Below are positions 28,161 through 37,215 of a DNA stretch of 64,000 bases, piece by piece. The translations under genes and the position numbers were made by a program. The first letter of the stretch is position 1. Every line of letters begins with the position of its first letter. The notes under the pieces are model-generated. The model saw only the letters and a program-made list of their open reading frames with translations. It was not told the origin of the DNA and ran no database searches. The DNA is from Coprovicinus avistercoris (GTDB lineage Bacteria > Actinomycetota > Coriobacteriia > Coriobacteriales > Atopobiaceae), in the NCBI GenBank assembly GCA_018714895.1, contig DVMQ01000018.1:186001-250000 (forward strand), read 5' to 3'.

Positions 28161-30707
28161 TTATAGAACATCTTCGACGAAGCCTACATGGTACGTAGAG
28201 AAACGTGCTTCTCCTTCATCTTGGGTGGCATCCAGATCCACATCGGCCCAAATACCAAAGTCGCCATCACCGTCGGCATCATGGAAGATCTGATGTACGT
28301 GCCAAATGTGAGCAGATGTCTCGTCTGCTTCATTAATCTGGAGAAATGCACTTGAGCGAGCATCAGCATCGAGCAAGATTTCATCATGTACTTCGTAGAA
28401 GGCATCAAGCGCACGCTTCCAAGCGCCTTCTCGCCAGCCCCAGTCAGCATCAAGTTGGCCTAAGTCTTCGGTACGTCCCAAAGCTGCCAGACGTACACGC
28501 AAGAACAAAGCATTTCTCACCAGAAGCGTAAGACCTCGACGGTCTTTTACAACTTGGTTTGCGGCTTGTGGGGCAGCGCCGGCATCTATTTCTTTGGAGG
28601 TAGTACCGCTCCATTCATCCACCAGGCTGGAGTCTACTGTGCGTACCATCAGACCAAGCCATGCGGCAATATCTTCAAGGCGCTCATCGTACTTGCTTGT
28701 TGGAATGGTTCTATCCAACACGCGCCATGCATCGGAAAGATAGCGCAGCAAGGTACCTTCAGAGCGAGCAATGCCATAGCGGCGAATGTATTCCTTAAAA
28801 TCGGAGGCAGTCTCAATCATGTCGCGCAGCACCGATTTGGGACTGAGCTCATAATCGTTTGCCCAAGGTACTTCAGCGCAGTAACGTTCAAAAGCTGCAT
28901 CGAGGAGTTCTTCGAGCGGTTTGGGATACGTTACCTCTTGAATACGCTCCAACCGCTCCTCGTAATCTATACCCTCAGCTTTCATACTCGCCATGGCTTT
29001 ATCGCGTGCTTCACGCTCTTGTGCTCGCAAAATTTGCCATGGGTCTTCCAATGTTGCCTCGATCATAGAAATGAGATCGAGTGCATAGGAATCTGATTCT
29101 GGATCAAGCAATTCAAGTGCCGCTAATAAGAATGGTGATAAAGGCTGGTCTAGTGCAAAATCATCTGGCAAATCTACAGTGCACGACCACTGTGTTGTGC
29201 CATCTTCAGCTTCAGTTTTCACAATGACACCCGCATCCAAAAGGGTGGCAAAAATTTCATCTGCACGACTCGAGAGTTGGATTTTTTCTTCCTCTGGTTG
29301 TGCAGAAGCATCGATAAGTTCATGGACACGAGACCAAGCATCGCCACCTTGTTCAACTTCGGCAAGCACCATGGCGTGCGTAATACGCATTCGAGGGCGA
29401 AGTTTCTCTGGCGTAGCCGCTACGAGACGCTCAAAGGTTTGCTGATTCCATCCAACATAACCTGCAGGAGGTTTCTTCGTATGTATTTTCCGGGCGCGTT
29501 TAGGATCGCCTCCTGCTTTTGCAAGGGCTTTGGCATTTTCAATATCGTAGGGTGTGGCTTCAGCGAGAACAACACCCTCATCATCAAAACCAGAACGACC
29601 AGCGCGCCCTGCAACTTGATGAAATTCTCGGGCGTTGAGGTGACGCATGCGTTTGCCGTCAAACTTTGAAAGTGCGGTAAACAGAACGGTATGAATTGGC
29701 ACGTTAATACCAACACCAAGCGTGTCGGTTCCGCAAATGACAGGAAGGAGTCCCTGCTGCGCGAGTTTCTCAACAAGAAGTCGATAGCGGGGGAGCATGC
29801 CGGCATGATGTACGCCAACGCCACAACCAAGAAGCCGTTTCAACGTTTTGCCAAAACCTGTGGTGAAGCGCGTGCCTTTAATCGCTTCTTTGATAGCTTC
29901 GCGCTGCTCTTTGGTGGAGACACCGTAACTCGCAAGAGCCTGCGCGCTTGTTAATGCCGCGTCTTGTGCAAAATGCACAACGTAGATAGGTGCCTCTCCA
30001 TTGCGGAGCGAGAGCTCTACGGTTCCTTCAAGTGACGTGTCTACAAAGCGATAGGTAAGTGGCACCGGTCGGGGTGCATCGGTGATGGAGTCTACGGTGC
30101 GTCCGGTGCGCTGTTCCAGCGAGTGAGCAATGTCTGAGATGTCTCCGAGTGTTGCGCTCATCAGCAAAAACTGAACATTGGGAAGCGCTAAGAGGGGAAC
30201 TTGCCATGCCCAGCCACGGTCTGGATCGGCATAGAAGTGAAACTCATCCATAGCTACGCAGCCTATATCTGCGTTTTTGCCTTCTCGAAGAGCATCATTG
30301 GCAAGGATCTCTGCAGTGCAGCAAATGATAGGAGCACCTGCATTAATGGACGCGTCTCCCGTAATCATGCCTACGTTATCGCGGCCAAACACGCGCACAA
30401 GATCGAAGAACTTTTCGGATACCAGAGCTTTTATGGGTGCTGTATAAAACGCACGCCTATTTGTGCAAACTGCACAAAAGCACATGCCCAATGCTACGAG
30501 GGACTTACCAGAACCAGTGGGAGTACCGAGAATAACGTGATCACCTGCAGCAAGGTCGAGGAGCGCTTCTTCCTGGTGAGGCCACGGTTCAATGCCTTGC
30601 GATTCAACCCAAGAAAGAAAAAGATCGAGTGCATCCTCTGGTGGAATATTGGCGTAGGATTCGTCGTCGGGCCAAGGGATAAGTTGTCCAAGTGTAGCTT
30701 CGGGCAT
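28161..30707 (-). CDS. Ski2-like DEAD/DEAH-box helicase with C-terminal DUF3516-type region
   Basis: An 848-residue helicase of the Ski2/HelY group common in actinobacteria, probably acting in RNA turnover. Motif I is TPTGSGKS, motif II is MDEFHF (DEFH box), motif III is LMSATLGD, and motifs V/VI are GTDTLGVGINVPI and QVAGRAGRSGFD. The C-terminal half (about 470-848) is alpha-helical and matches the DUF3516 region of actinobacterial homologues as I recall them. ATG at 30707 has AAAGG nine bases upstream; ATG at 30716 abuts the same site. It converges with the EIIC gene at a terminator. Confidence 0.88.
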   Translation of the reverse strand: MPEATLGQLIPWPDDESYANIPPEDALDLFLSWVESQGIEPWPHQEEALLDLAAGDHVILGTPTGSGKSLVALGMCFCAVCTNRRAFYTAPIKALVSEKFFDLVRVFGRDNVGMITGDASINAGAPIICCTAEILANDALREGKNADIGCVAMDEFHFYADPDRGWAWQVPLLALPNVQFLLMSATLGDISDIAHSLEQRTGRTVDSITDAPRPVPLTYRFVDTSLEGTVELSLRNGEAPIYVVHFAQDAALTSAQALASYGVSTKEQREAIKEAIKGTRFTTGFGKTLKRLLGCGVGVHHAGMLPRYRLLVEKLAQQGLLPVICGTDTLGVGINVPIHTVLFTALSKFDGKRMRHLNAREFHQVAGRAGRSGFDDEGVVLAEATPYDIENAKALAKAGGDPKRARKIHTKKPPAGYVGWNQQTFERLVAATPEKLRPRMRITHAMVLAEVEQGGDAWSRVHELIDASAQPEEEKIQLSSRADEIFATLLDAGVIVKTEAEDGTTQWSCTVDLPDDFALDQPLSPFLLAALELLDPESDSYALDLISMIEATLEDPWQILRAQEREARDKAMASMKAEGIDYEERLERIQEVTYPKPLEELLDAAFERYCAEVPWANDYELSPKSVLRDMIETASDFKEYIRRYGIARSEGTLLRYLSDAWRVLDRTIPTSKYDERLEDIAAWLGLMVRTVDSSLVDEWSGTTSKEIDAGAAPQAANQVVKDRRGLTLLVRNALFLRVRLAALGRTEDLGQLDADWGWREGAWKRALDAFYEVHDEILLDADARSSAFLQINEADETSAHIWHVHQIFHDADGDGDFGIWADVDLDATQDEGEARFSTYHVGFVEDVL

Positions 30708-30828
30708 ACCGTTCATCCTTTACAACAAAAGGACAGACGAAATTCGAGGAACTCCGTCTGTCGAAAAGCAAGTTGTGCCAAACGATATTGTATGCCGTCT
30801 ATGTGGCCCAGCAGGTTAAAAAGAAGGC

Positions 30829-31731
30829 CTAGGCGTTTACAGAAAAGGGCACGCCATGTCCCCAGGAGCCAGACCAGCTGCACGCCTGAGCAGCTGCACT
30901 TGCGGCAAAATCGAGTGCGCTCTCCATGCGCTCACAGCCTGTAACGCCGCTTTTAGTGGAGGTAATCCAAGAGACAACAAAGCCGGAAAGGAAGGTATCT
31001 CCTGCTGCCATGGTATCCACGAGATGTTCTACCGGCTTAATGCCCTGATGCCAAATACGTTCGCCGTCAAAAGCAAGAGAGCCTTCAGAGCCCATAGTAG
31101 CGACAACTACTTGTGGGCCTTGTTCGGCAACCCACCGCATGCGTGCTTCTGCATCTTGCTTGCTCAAGGCTCCGCATGACATAAAGGCAAAGTCCACATA
31201 GGGAGCAAGCTCTTCGATGTAGGCATCCGAGGAATCGTCAGAAAAATCAAAAGAGACCGGAACACCCGTGCTGGCAAGCTTGGGAAGCTGACGCTCGGTA
31301 AAGCAATAGTTGCCGGTATGTACCACATCAAACTGCTTGACATATTCCAGATCAAAGCGATCGAGCACATAGCGTGATTCACCACGAATGCCACCTTCGT
31401 TGGAGGAAACAAAGACACGGTCTCCATCAACAAGCGCTACATGACATGCGCCATTAGGTCCAATAACCTGGCGGCATTTCACAAGCTCAATATTATCTTC
31501 CTGCAAAGACGTAATGATGTGCTCACCAGGACGATCATTGCCAAAAATACCCATATATGCACTGCGACCAACACCAAGGCGTTTGCATGCGACGGCAAAG
31601 TTTACGGCATTGCCGCCTGGATACATTGTGTTGGTGTGATCATAGACATCAGCGGTATTGTCACCAAAACCTAAAACACTCACACAAGAAGTATCAAACG
31701 CATCTAAAGGCATTTCAGCCGAAGTGGTCAT
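30829..31731 (-). CDS. frlD: Fructoselysine 6-kinase (PfkB family)
   Basis: A 300-residue ribokinase-family enzyme. It has GDNTADVYDHT and PGGNAVNFAV at the N-terminus, SFDFSDDSSD, VVATMGSEGSLAFDG and the anion-hole DTMAAGDTF with catalytic Asp. These match FrlD, which phosphorylates fructoselysine on C6. AGGAG lies seven bases before ATG 31731. It follows frlB by 71 bases, with a stem-loop between. The neighbouring deglycase and transporter support the substrate; other Amadori products are possible. Confidence 0.85.
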   Translation of the reverse strand: MTTSAEMPLDAFDTSCVSVLGFGDNTADVYDHTNTMYPGGNAVNFAVACKRLGVGRSAYMGIFGNDRPGEHIITSLQEDNIELVKCRQVIGPNGACHVALVDGDRVFVSSNEGGIRGESRYVLDRFDLEYVKQFDVVHTGNYCFTERQLPKLASTGVPVSFDFSDDSSDAYIEELAPYVDFAFMSCGALSKQDAEARMRWVAEQGPQVVVATMGSEGSLAFDGERIWHQGIKPVEHLVDTMAAGDTFLSGFVVSWITSTKSGVTGCERMESALDFAASAAAQACSWSGSWGHGVPFSVNA

Positions 31732-31757
31732 AGGAAAACTCCTGGTCTCAAAAAGTA

Positions 31758-31785
31758 AACGCCGAGAGGAAATCCCCTCGGCGTT
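31758..31785 (-). terminator. Intergenic stem-loop between frlB and frlD
   Basis: Arms of nine bases (AACGCCGAG and complement) with a partly pairing loop lie between the two genes on the minus strand, followed by TACTTTTT. It may partially terminate transcription or protect the upstream mRNA, lowering frlD relative to frlB. Confidence 0.6.
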
Positions 31786-31802
31786 GCGTACAAAACGATT
31801 GC

Positions 31803-32771
31803 TTAGTACTTCTCAATGCCCATATAGCGGCGTACGGAAGGATCGTGGTCAAAGACACGACCACGGGCAGCCCTGAGTTCTACGTTCATGTAGTACATCA
31901 TGATGGGCTCAAGATAAGCGCGAACACGCTCGTCCACTGCGTCCATACCATACTCGAGCGCATCGAGAACCATAAGGGTGTCGGTATGGGTGTTGAGGAA
32001 TGCAAGAGCGCGCTCGTCCTCAACACGAGAAGGACCGGAGCTCATCTGCAAGAAATAGAACACACCTGGCTCGGTGCATTCAAAGGGACCATGGAAGTAC
32101 TCGGCAGAATGAATGTAGCAGCAGTTCTGCCACTGCATTTCCATGAGCGAGCAAATTGCAAAACCATAGGTCTGTGCAAAGCAGGCACCAGAGCCAAGAA
32201 TATAAAGGAAGTCATGCTTCTGGCAGAGCTCAGCAAAGTGATCGCAAAGCTCTTCGTTCACCTTTTTCTTAGCGGCAGGAATGATGCGATCAAGCTCGTC
32301 AATGCCAGCTTGAAGAGCGTCGTAGGCGTCGTAACCCTCCTGTGCCTTGAGAAGCTCGGCAACAACAAGAATTGACTGAGCGGCGTCAAGCTCACGCTGT
32401 GGCGTGTCATCTTGCCAGTCGTATACAAAGGTGTCCCATTCAGGGGCGTCCACAATGGAGCCAGCAGTGGAAGTCATAGTAAAGATATAAGCACCGCGTT
32501 CCTGTGCAAGTTTGCACGCCTCTACAACCTCGGGCGTACCGCCTGAGTGAGAAAGAGCAACTACCATGCTATGGGAACCCAGCTTACGCGGGGGAGCTAC
32601 CGTAAACTCACGAGCTGTATAAACATTGCTCTCCACTTTGGCGGATTCAGCCTGAAGCATGTAGTCGGCAGGCATCAGGTCGATCATTGATCCGCCGCAA
32701 CCAATCCAATAGACCTGTTCAATTGGACCGTGTCCCTCAATCGCCTTTGCAACAGCTTCCCGTGCTTCCAT
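31803..32771 (-). CDS. frlB: Fructoselysine 6-phosphate deglycase (SIS domain)
   Basis: A 322-residue double-SIS protein. Patterns include YWIGCGGSM and SHSGGTPEV (sugar-phosphate binding), HSAEYFHGPFE with the catalytic Glu and His of FrlB, and the C-terminal DHDPSVRRYMGIEKY, which closely parallels E. coli FrlB as I recall it. FrlB splits fructoselysine 6-phosphate into glucose 6-phosphate and lysine. The start is ATG 32771 with GGAGG four bases upstream; a TTG one codon earlier is also open. It leads a two-gene unit with frlD. Confidence 0.88.
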   Translation of the reverse strand: MEAREAVAKAIEGHGPIEQVYWIGCGGSMIDLMPADYMLQAESAKVESNVYTAREFTVAPPRKLGSHSMVVALSHSGGTPEVVEACKLAQERGAYIFTMTSTAGSIVDAPEWDTFVYDWQDDTPQRELDAAQSILVVAELLKAQEGYDAYDALQAGIDELDRIIPAAKKKVNEELCDHFAELCQKHDFLYILGSGACFAQTYGFAICSLMEMQWQNCCYIHSAEYFHGPFECTEPGVFYFLQMSSGPSRVEDERALAFLNTHTDTLMVLDALEYGMDAVDERVRAYLEPIMMYYMNVELRAARGRVFDHDPSVRRYMGIEKY

Positions 32772-32802
32772 CAATCCTCCCTGTATCGTTTGTAAACGGT
32801 CG

Positions 32803-32822
32803 TTGTATCAAATCGTATACAA
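32803..32822 (-). promoter_or_regulatory. Candidate operator upstream of frlB
   Basis: TTGTAT and ATACAA arms are separated by eight bases, about 30 bases before the frlB start. A second short palindrome, CGTTTACAAACG, lies at 32787-32798. Either could bind a GntR-type regulator such as FrlR; no such gene is in the window. Confidence 0.4.
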
Positions 32823-32854
32823 ATTGCGATCTTTTTTATCCCAAAGTATAAGGC

Positions 32855-33616
32855 TCATGAGCCCTGGCGATAACGGCTGAGGAAGTCGGCCGTACGCTGG
32901 TGCTCTGGGTGCGAGAAGAGCTGCTCCGGGGATCCCTCTTCGACGATGACGCCTTCGTCCATAAAGACAACGCGGGTAGAAATATCGCGGGCGAACATCA
33001 TCTCGTGAGTAACGATCACCATGGTCATGCCCTCGTTGGCAAGCTGTCGAATAACCTCAAGGACTTCGCCAACCATCTCGGGGTCAAGAGCACTTGTAGG
33101 CTCGTCGAAAAGAATTACCTCGGGGCGCATGCAGAGAGCGCGTGCGATGGCCACACGCTGCTTTTGGCCACCGGAGAGCTGAGCAGGTTTGGCGTTTTGA
33201 TAGGCATACATGCCCACCTGGCGCAGGTACTTCTCTGCGAGTTCGCGAGCTTCTGCTGCGGGACGCTTCTTAACCACTTGGACGCCAACCATACAGTTTT
33301 TAAGCACGGTCATGTTGTTAAGGAGGTTGAAGCTCTGAAAGACCATGCCCATTTCTGTGCGTAGGGCGCTCTTATCCTTTGGTGCGTAGGACACGGGCTT
33401 ACCTTTGAAATAGATGGTGCCAGCGCTTGGCTCTTCAAGCAGATTGATGCAGCGTAAAAGCGTTGATTTGCCAGAGCCAGATGCACCAATAATGCTGATA
33501 ACTTCGCCTTTGTAGACCGAGAAATCAATATCTCTCAGAACTTCATGTGAGCCAAAAGATTTTCCAAGATGTTCGACGCGAAGAATTGCGCCACCGGAGG
33601 ATGCGTTCTCACTCAT
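32855..33616 (-). CDS. Polar amino acid-type ABC transporter ATPase
   Basis: A 253-residue ATPase of the GlnQ/HisP group. Walker A is GASGSGKST, Q-loop MVFQSFNLL, signature LSGGQKQR, Walker B VILFDEPTSALDP and H-loop VTHEM. It starts two bases after the permease stop. With the permease and binding protein it forms an importer placed directly before frlB and frlD, so the inferred cargo is fructoselysine. Confidence 0.93.
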   Translation of the reverse strand: MSENASSGGAILRVEHLGKSFGSHEVLRDIDFSVYKGEVISIIGASGSGKSTLLRCINLLEEPSAGTIYFKGKPVSYAPKDKSALRTEMGMVFQSFNLLNNMTVLKNCMVGVQVVKKRPAAEARELAEKYLRQVGMYAYQNAKPAQLSGGQKQRVAIARALCMRPEVILFDEPTSALDPEMVGEVLEVIRQLANEGMTMVIVTHEMMFARDISTRVVFMDEGVIVEEGSPEQLFSHPEHQRTADFLSRYRQGS

Positions 33617-33618
33617 GA

Positions 33619-34383
33619 TTAGGCCACCTCCTGAGCGGTATCGGCATCATCGACAACGAGGTCATAGCTCTTAGAACCGTCAAGCTTACGTTCGAGCAGT
33701 TTGAGCAGACGCGATGTGACAAACGTGAGGAACAGATAGATCATCGAAATGATGAAGAACGTCTCGAAGAATCGGTAGTAGGTGCCGGTGATACCGCGAC
33801 CAATGAAGTAAAGCTCGGTAACAGAAATAACGTTCAGCACCGACGTATCCTTAATAGCGGAAATAAAGGTATTTCCAATCTGAGGAATGAGGTTGCGGAA
33901 GGCCTGAGGAATAATAACGCGCACCATAGCCTGCAGATGAGTGAATCCGATAGCATAGGCACCTTCGAGCTGACCAGGATCGATACCGGTAATGGCACCA
34001 CGAACAGACTCTGCCATATATGCGCCTGTGTTAATGCTCAACACCAAGATGCCGGCGGCAAAGGTATTGAAGTACAGACCAAACATTTGAGCCGAGCCAT
34101 AGTAGATAACCATGGCCTGAACCATCATAGGTGTGCCGCGGAAAACCTCAACGTACACCGCCACGACAGCTTTAAGTATTTTTGTAACTACGCGAGAAAC
34201 AATGGATGCATGGCGGTCTACGTGGAGGCTCTGGATAATGCCAACAATAAAGCCCAGTAGACAACCTAGAATGGTGCCAATAAGGGCGAGTTCAAGTGTG
34301 GTGATAGTTCCCTGAACAAACTGGGGGCCATACATCTCTAAGAGGAAGGCTACCCAGCCGCCAAAGGTTGTCGGATATTCCAT
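33619..34383 (-). CDS. Polar amino acid-type ABC transporter permease
   Basis: A 254-residue permease with about five membrane helices. The HisM/GlnP signature is present (GTITTLELALIGTILG, EVFRGTPMMVQ, and the EAA loop EGAYAIGFTHLQAMVRVIIPQ). I chose ATG 34383 with GAGAGG six bases upstream; the longer frame adds 12 residues that overlap a hairpin. One permease would homodimerise, as in many importers of this family. The C-terminus has a polar tail (KSYDLVVDDADTAQEVA). Confidence 0.9.
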   Translation of the reverse strand: MEYPTTFGGWVAFLLEMYGPQFVQGTITTLELALIGTILGCLLGFIVGIIQSLHVDRHASIVSRVVTKILKAVVAVYVEVFRGTPMMVQAMVIYYGSAQMFGLYFNTFAAGILVLSINTGAYMAESVRGAITGIDPGQLEGAYAIGFTHLQAMVRVIIPQAFRNLIPQIGNTFISAIKDTSVLNVISVTELYFIGRGITGTYYRFFETFFIISMIYLFLTFVTSRLLKLLERKLDGSKSYDLVVDDADTAQEVA

Positions 34384-34401
34384 GCGATACCTCTCAAATG
34401 C

Positions 34402-34434
34402 GGCCGGGAGGGCCTTCACATACGCCTCCCGGCC
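34402..34434 (-). terminator. Intergenic hairpin after the binding-protein gene
   Basis: Ten-base GC-rich perfect arms (GGCCGGGAGG and complement) lie between the binding protein and permease. No T-run follows on the minus strand, so it is better read as an mRNA-stabilising element that keeps binding protein in excess. Confidence 0.65.
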
Positions 34435-34459
34435 GGTTGACTACATCTAGCTAAGGTAA

Positions 34460-35341
34460 TTACTCGGTGCCCTCGGTAACAGAAAGCGGCTGCTCGTCAA
34501 AGGCTTCCTGCATCATGGTTTCCTGATCTTCGCGTGTGATCTTGTCAACAACAGCATTGATCTTGTCGAGAAGGACGGTGTTGCCCTTCTTAACAGCAAT
34601 ACCAGCAGAGCACTCGGACAGATCAACCTCAAAGCCTTCGCCTTCAGGGAAGCGAATGTACTTGAGATCGGGGTTAGACATCATGCAGCTCATGGCCTCA
34701 GTCTCACCCATGATGGTGGCATCGATGGTGCCAGACTGAAGAGCTGCGAGAATGGTATTGACGTCAACCATGGAGTCTTGCTTATCAACACCAGGAATCT
34801 GATCGACCATGGGTTCCCAGATTGAACCAATCTGAGCAGCTACCTTAGCGCCAGCGAAGTCTTCAAGCGTGGTGCCATTGGCATAAGGGGAGCTGGAAAG
34901 CAGTAAAATGCCCTGGTCGCTTGACCAGTAGTAGTTGGAGAAGTCTACGGCCTGCTTACGCTCTTCAGTAACGCCCATACCATCGATAATGCAGTCGAAG
35001 GTACCTGCATTCAAAGCGTTGATAAGACCGTCCCAGTCAGTACGCACGAATACAACATCCCAGCCGTATTCATCACCGATCATTTTAGCGACCTTGGTGT
35101 CATAGCCGCCGACATAGCCTGAGCCATCCTGGAGAGGAAGAGCCCCATTGGAGTCATCAGATTGCACCCAGCTGTGTGGTGCATAGGCGCAGTCAGAGCC
35201 CACGCGAAGGGTAGAGCCCTCGCCCCACTCTCCGCCGCCAGACGATTCTGAACTGGAGCAACCCACAATTCCAGGAGCGCCCAACGAAAGCAGTCCTACA
35301 CCTGTTGCTTCAATAAAACCACGCCTGGAAATGGTGCCCAT
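34460..35341 (-). CDS. Solute-binding lipoprotein, probable Tat substrate
   Basis: A 293-residue family 3 solute-binding protein. The N-terminus has a twin-arginine motif (SRRGFIEATG), a hydrophobic stretch and a lipobox GIVGC, so it looks like a Tat-exported lipoprotein. The mature domain follows a SSSESSGGG linker and has LRVGSDCAYAPHSW, DWDGLINALNAG and VDFSNYY, typical of amino acid binders. ATG 35341 follows AAGGAGG. It is the first gene of the transporter operon, with a 10-bp hairpin after its stop. The predicted ligand is fructoselysine, from gene context only. Confidence 0.88.
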   Translation of the reverse strand: MGTISRRGFIEATGVGLLSLGAPGIVGCSSSESSGGGEWGEGSTLRVGSDCAYAPHSWVQSDDSNGALPLQDGSGYVGGYDTKVAKMIGDEYGWDVVFVRTDWDGLINALNAGTFDCIIDGMGVTEERKQAVDFSNYYWSSDQGILLLSSSPYANGTTLEDFAGAKVAAQIGSIWEPMVDQIPGVDKQDSMVDVNTILAALQSGTIDATIMGETEAMSCMMSNPDLKYIRFPEGEGFEVDLSECSAGIAVKKGNTVLLDKINAVVDKITREDQETMMQEAFDEQPLSVTEGTE

Positions 35342-35512
35342 GTGTCCTCCTTGAACAGTTGCCGCATTTGGTAAACGGCACATAACGAAAGGAGCTTAGA
35401 CCTATGAGGTCTGCTCTGAATGAGCAAAAGCATCCCACTTACGTTGGCGACTATACCTTGATTTGGCATATAAATGGGCGACAGATGTACTAAGGGCGTG
35501 AAATTTAATCTG

Positions 35513-35544
35513 AACGTACCCTCGTTGAAACAAGAGGGTACGTT
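35513..35544 (-). terminator. Stem-loop at the end of the FAD oxidoreductase operon
   Basis: Eleven-base perfect arms (AACGTACCCTC and complement), ten-base loop, 25 bases after the DUF1667 gene stop on the minus strand. No clear T-run, so its terminator role is uncertain. Confidence 0.55.
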
Positions 35545-35568
35545 GGCGAATAGATTAATGGTTATCTC

Positions 35569-35937
35569 TTATTGCGAAGAAAGAGAGGAAGCGGGTGCGG
35601 CTGCGATAATATCGACTCCTGTATTCAATAGATTAGTAATAAGAACCTGACCTTTTGTAATCGGTGCTATAACTTTAAGCTGATAAATCTCATTGAGACA
35701 GGGCGTAAGCATCTCCTTCGGTACCGGGCCAGAACTAACAACGGGAAGCCTACGAGCATGCGAGTTATTCAATGCAACGGTCGTTGTAATAGTTCTTTCG
35801 GGATGTGTATATTCTGCCTCAACATATGCTTTTCCTCGCTTACATCCCTGACCACTTATTTCAAGACCTTCATTTGTTTCAGTTACTGTAATGCGACAAC
35901 TACGTGGGCAAACAATGCAGGTATAAAAGTGTTCCAT
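35569..35937 (-). CDS. DUF1667 domain protein, small Cys-rich subunit
   Basis: A 122-residue protein with CIVCPRSC at residues 7-14 and a fourth Cys in GQGCKRG, consistent with one metal or Fe-S site. This DUF1667 family is commonly found directly after FAD-dependent oxidoreductases in glycerol 3-phosphate dehydrogenase-like operons. Its ATG directly abuts the stop of the upstream FAD oxidoreductase gene, with GAGGTGAG inside that gene, so translation is coupled. It is probably an electron-transfer or assembly subunit. No biochemical role is known to me. Confidence 0.8.
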   Translation of the reverse strand: MEHFYTCIVCPRSCRITVTETNEGLEISGQGCKRGKAYVEAEYTHPERTITTTVALNNSHARRLPVVSSGPVPKEMLTPCLNEIYQLKVIAPITKGQVLITNLLNTGVDIIAAAPASSLSSQ

Positions 35938-37215
35938 TTATCTCACCTCATGAACACTGAGACACGGCTGAGCATCAGCTGGTAATGTTGCTTTTACCGC
36001 TAGCATGGTTGCAGGAGCAACAGCAGTAAGTCTCTGCTTCGCATATTCGACGCCCGTGTTTACGTCGTAGCAAGAAACCACGACGTTGTCTTGTGGCTTA
36101 TTAACGCGCACATAAAAACATGTATCAGTTGTGTCTGTAAGAGAGGATATGCGCTGGGGCACACATAGAGAGATATTTCCGTTTTTTTCAACAGGGATAT
36201 ACCTCATCGAGATACGTGTGGCATCACTCTCTTTTCCCTGATTATCTTTGATATATGCAAGAGCGCCACGGGCAGCTCTTTCGCCAGCAAGCGAGACATA
36301 ATCAACCAGATCGAATACGACTGCCACATTTCCAGCAGAAAATATACCTGGAATACTGGTCATAAGATTTTCGTCAAGGAGAGGGCCACGTGTACGAGGG
36401 TCCATCTCAATATTGATTTCACGGGAAAGTTCATTTTCTGGGATAAGACCTGCAGCTAAAACAAGGAGGTCACAATCGATCTCGCGTTCAGTTCCTGGGA
36501 TGGGCGAGCGCTCAGCATCGATACGAGCTACGGTAACGCCAGTTATACGGTCTTTACCGTGTACTGAAACAACAGCATGGGAGAGATAGAGAGGAATGTT
36601 GTAATCCTCAAGACACTGCACAATATTTCGTGCTAATCCTCCTGGATGGGGGGCTATTTCATAAACGCCTTCAACGGAGATGCCTTCCAGAGTCATGCGT
36701 CGAGCCATAATCAGGCCAACATCGCCCGATCCAACAATAACCGCTCGTGTACCAGGTAAATATCCGTCTACGTTTATATAGCGTTGACATGCTCCTGCCG
36801 TTATTACTCCCTGAGGGCGGTAGCCATGGAGGCCGGCTTGAGCGGCGGTACGCTCGCGACATCCCATGGCAAGTATAAGTGCGCCACATTGAACATGGAT
36901 CATGCCATCATGTGAATTTACGGCCCAAACTTCACGTGATGGCGTTATTTCTAGCACCATGGTATCGAGCAATACGTCAATGGAAGTCTCTTCGATTTCA
37001 TCAATGAAATGTTGCGCATAGGAAGGCCCAGTGAGAGATTTTCCAAAGCGCATGAGGCCAAATCCGTCATGAATGCATTGTTGAAGAATGCCGCCAAGCC
37101 GCCAATCACGCTCTATAACAACAACTTGTGCGCCGCCGCGATGTGCTTCAAGGGCAGCTGCCATACCAGCGGGACCACCGCCAATCACGCATACATCAGT
37201 CGTTAGCTCTTTCAT
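35938..37215 (-). CDS. FAD/NAD(P)-dependent oxidoreductase, second flavoprotein subunit
   Basis: A 425-residue two-dinucleotide-binding flavoprotein. The FAD motif is VIGGGPAGMAAALEA at residues 11-25, the NAD(P) motif VIVGSGDVGLIMAR near 160, and the C-terminal FAD signature IPGIFSAGNVAVVFDLVDY. It resembles the electron-accepting subunit that pairs with GlpA-like dehydrogenases, and the HcnB-type subunits. Its start overlaps the upstream dehydrogenase stop by four bases (ATGA). It likely passes electrons from the substrate-oxidising subunit to another carrier. Confidence 0.85.
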   Translation of the reverse strand: MKELTTDVCVIGGGPAGMAAALEAHRGGAQVVVIERDWRLGGILQQCIHDGFGLMRFGKSLTGPSYAQHFIDEIEETSIDVLLDTMVLEITPSREVWAVNSHDGMIHVQCGALILAMGCRERTAAQAGLHGYRPQGVITAGACQRYINVDGYLPGTRAVIVGSGDVGLIMARRMTLEGISVEGVYEIAPHPGGLARNIVQCLEDYNIPLYLSHAVVSVHGKDRITGVTVARIDAERSPIPGTEREIDCDLLVLAAGLIPENELSREINIEMDPRTRGPLLDENLMTSIPGIFSAGNVAVVFDLVDYVSLAGERAARGALAYIKDNQGKESDATRISMRYIPVEKNGNISLCVPQRISSLTDTTDTCFYVRVNKPQDNVVVSCYDVNTGVEYAKQRLTAVAPATMLAVKATLPADAQPCLSVHEVR

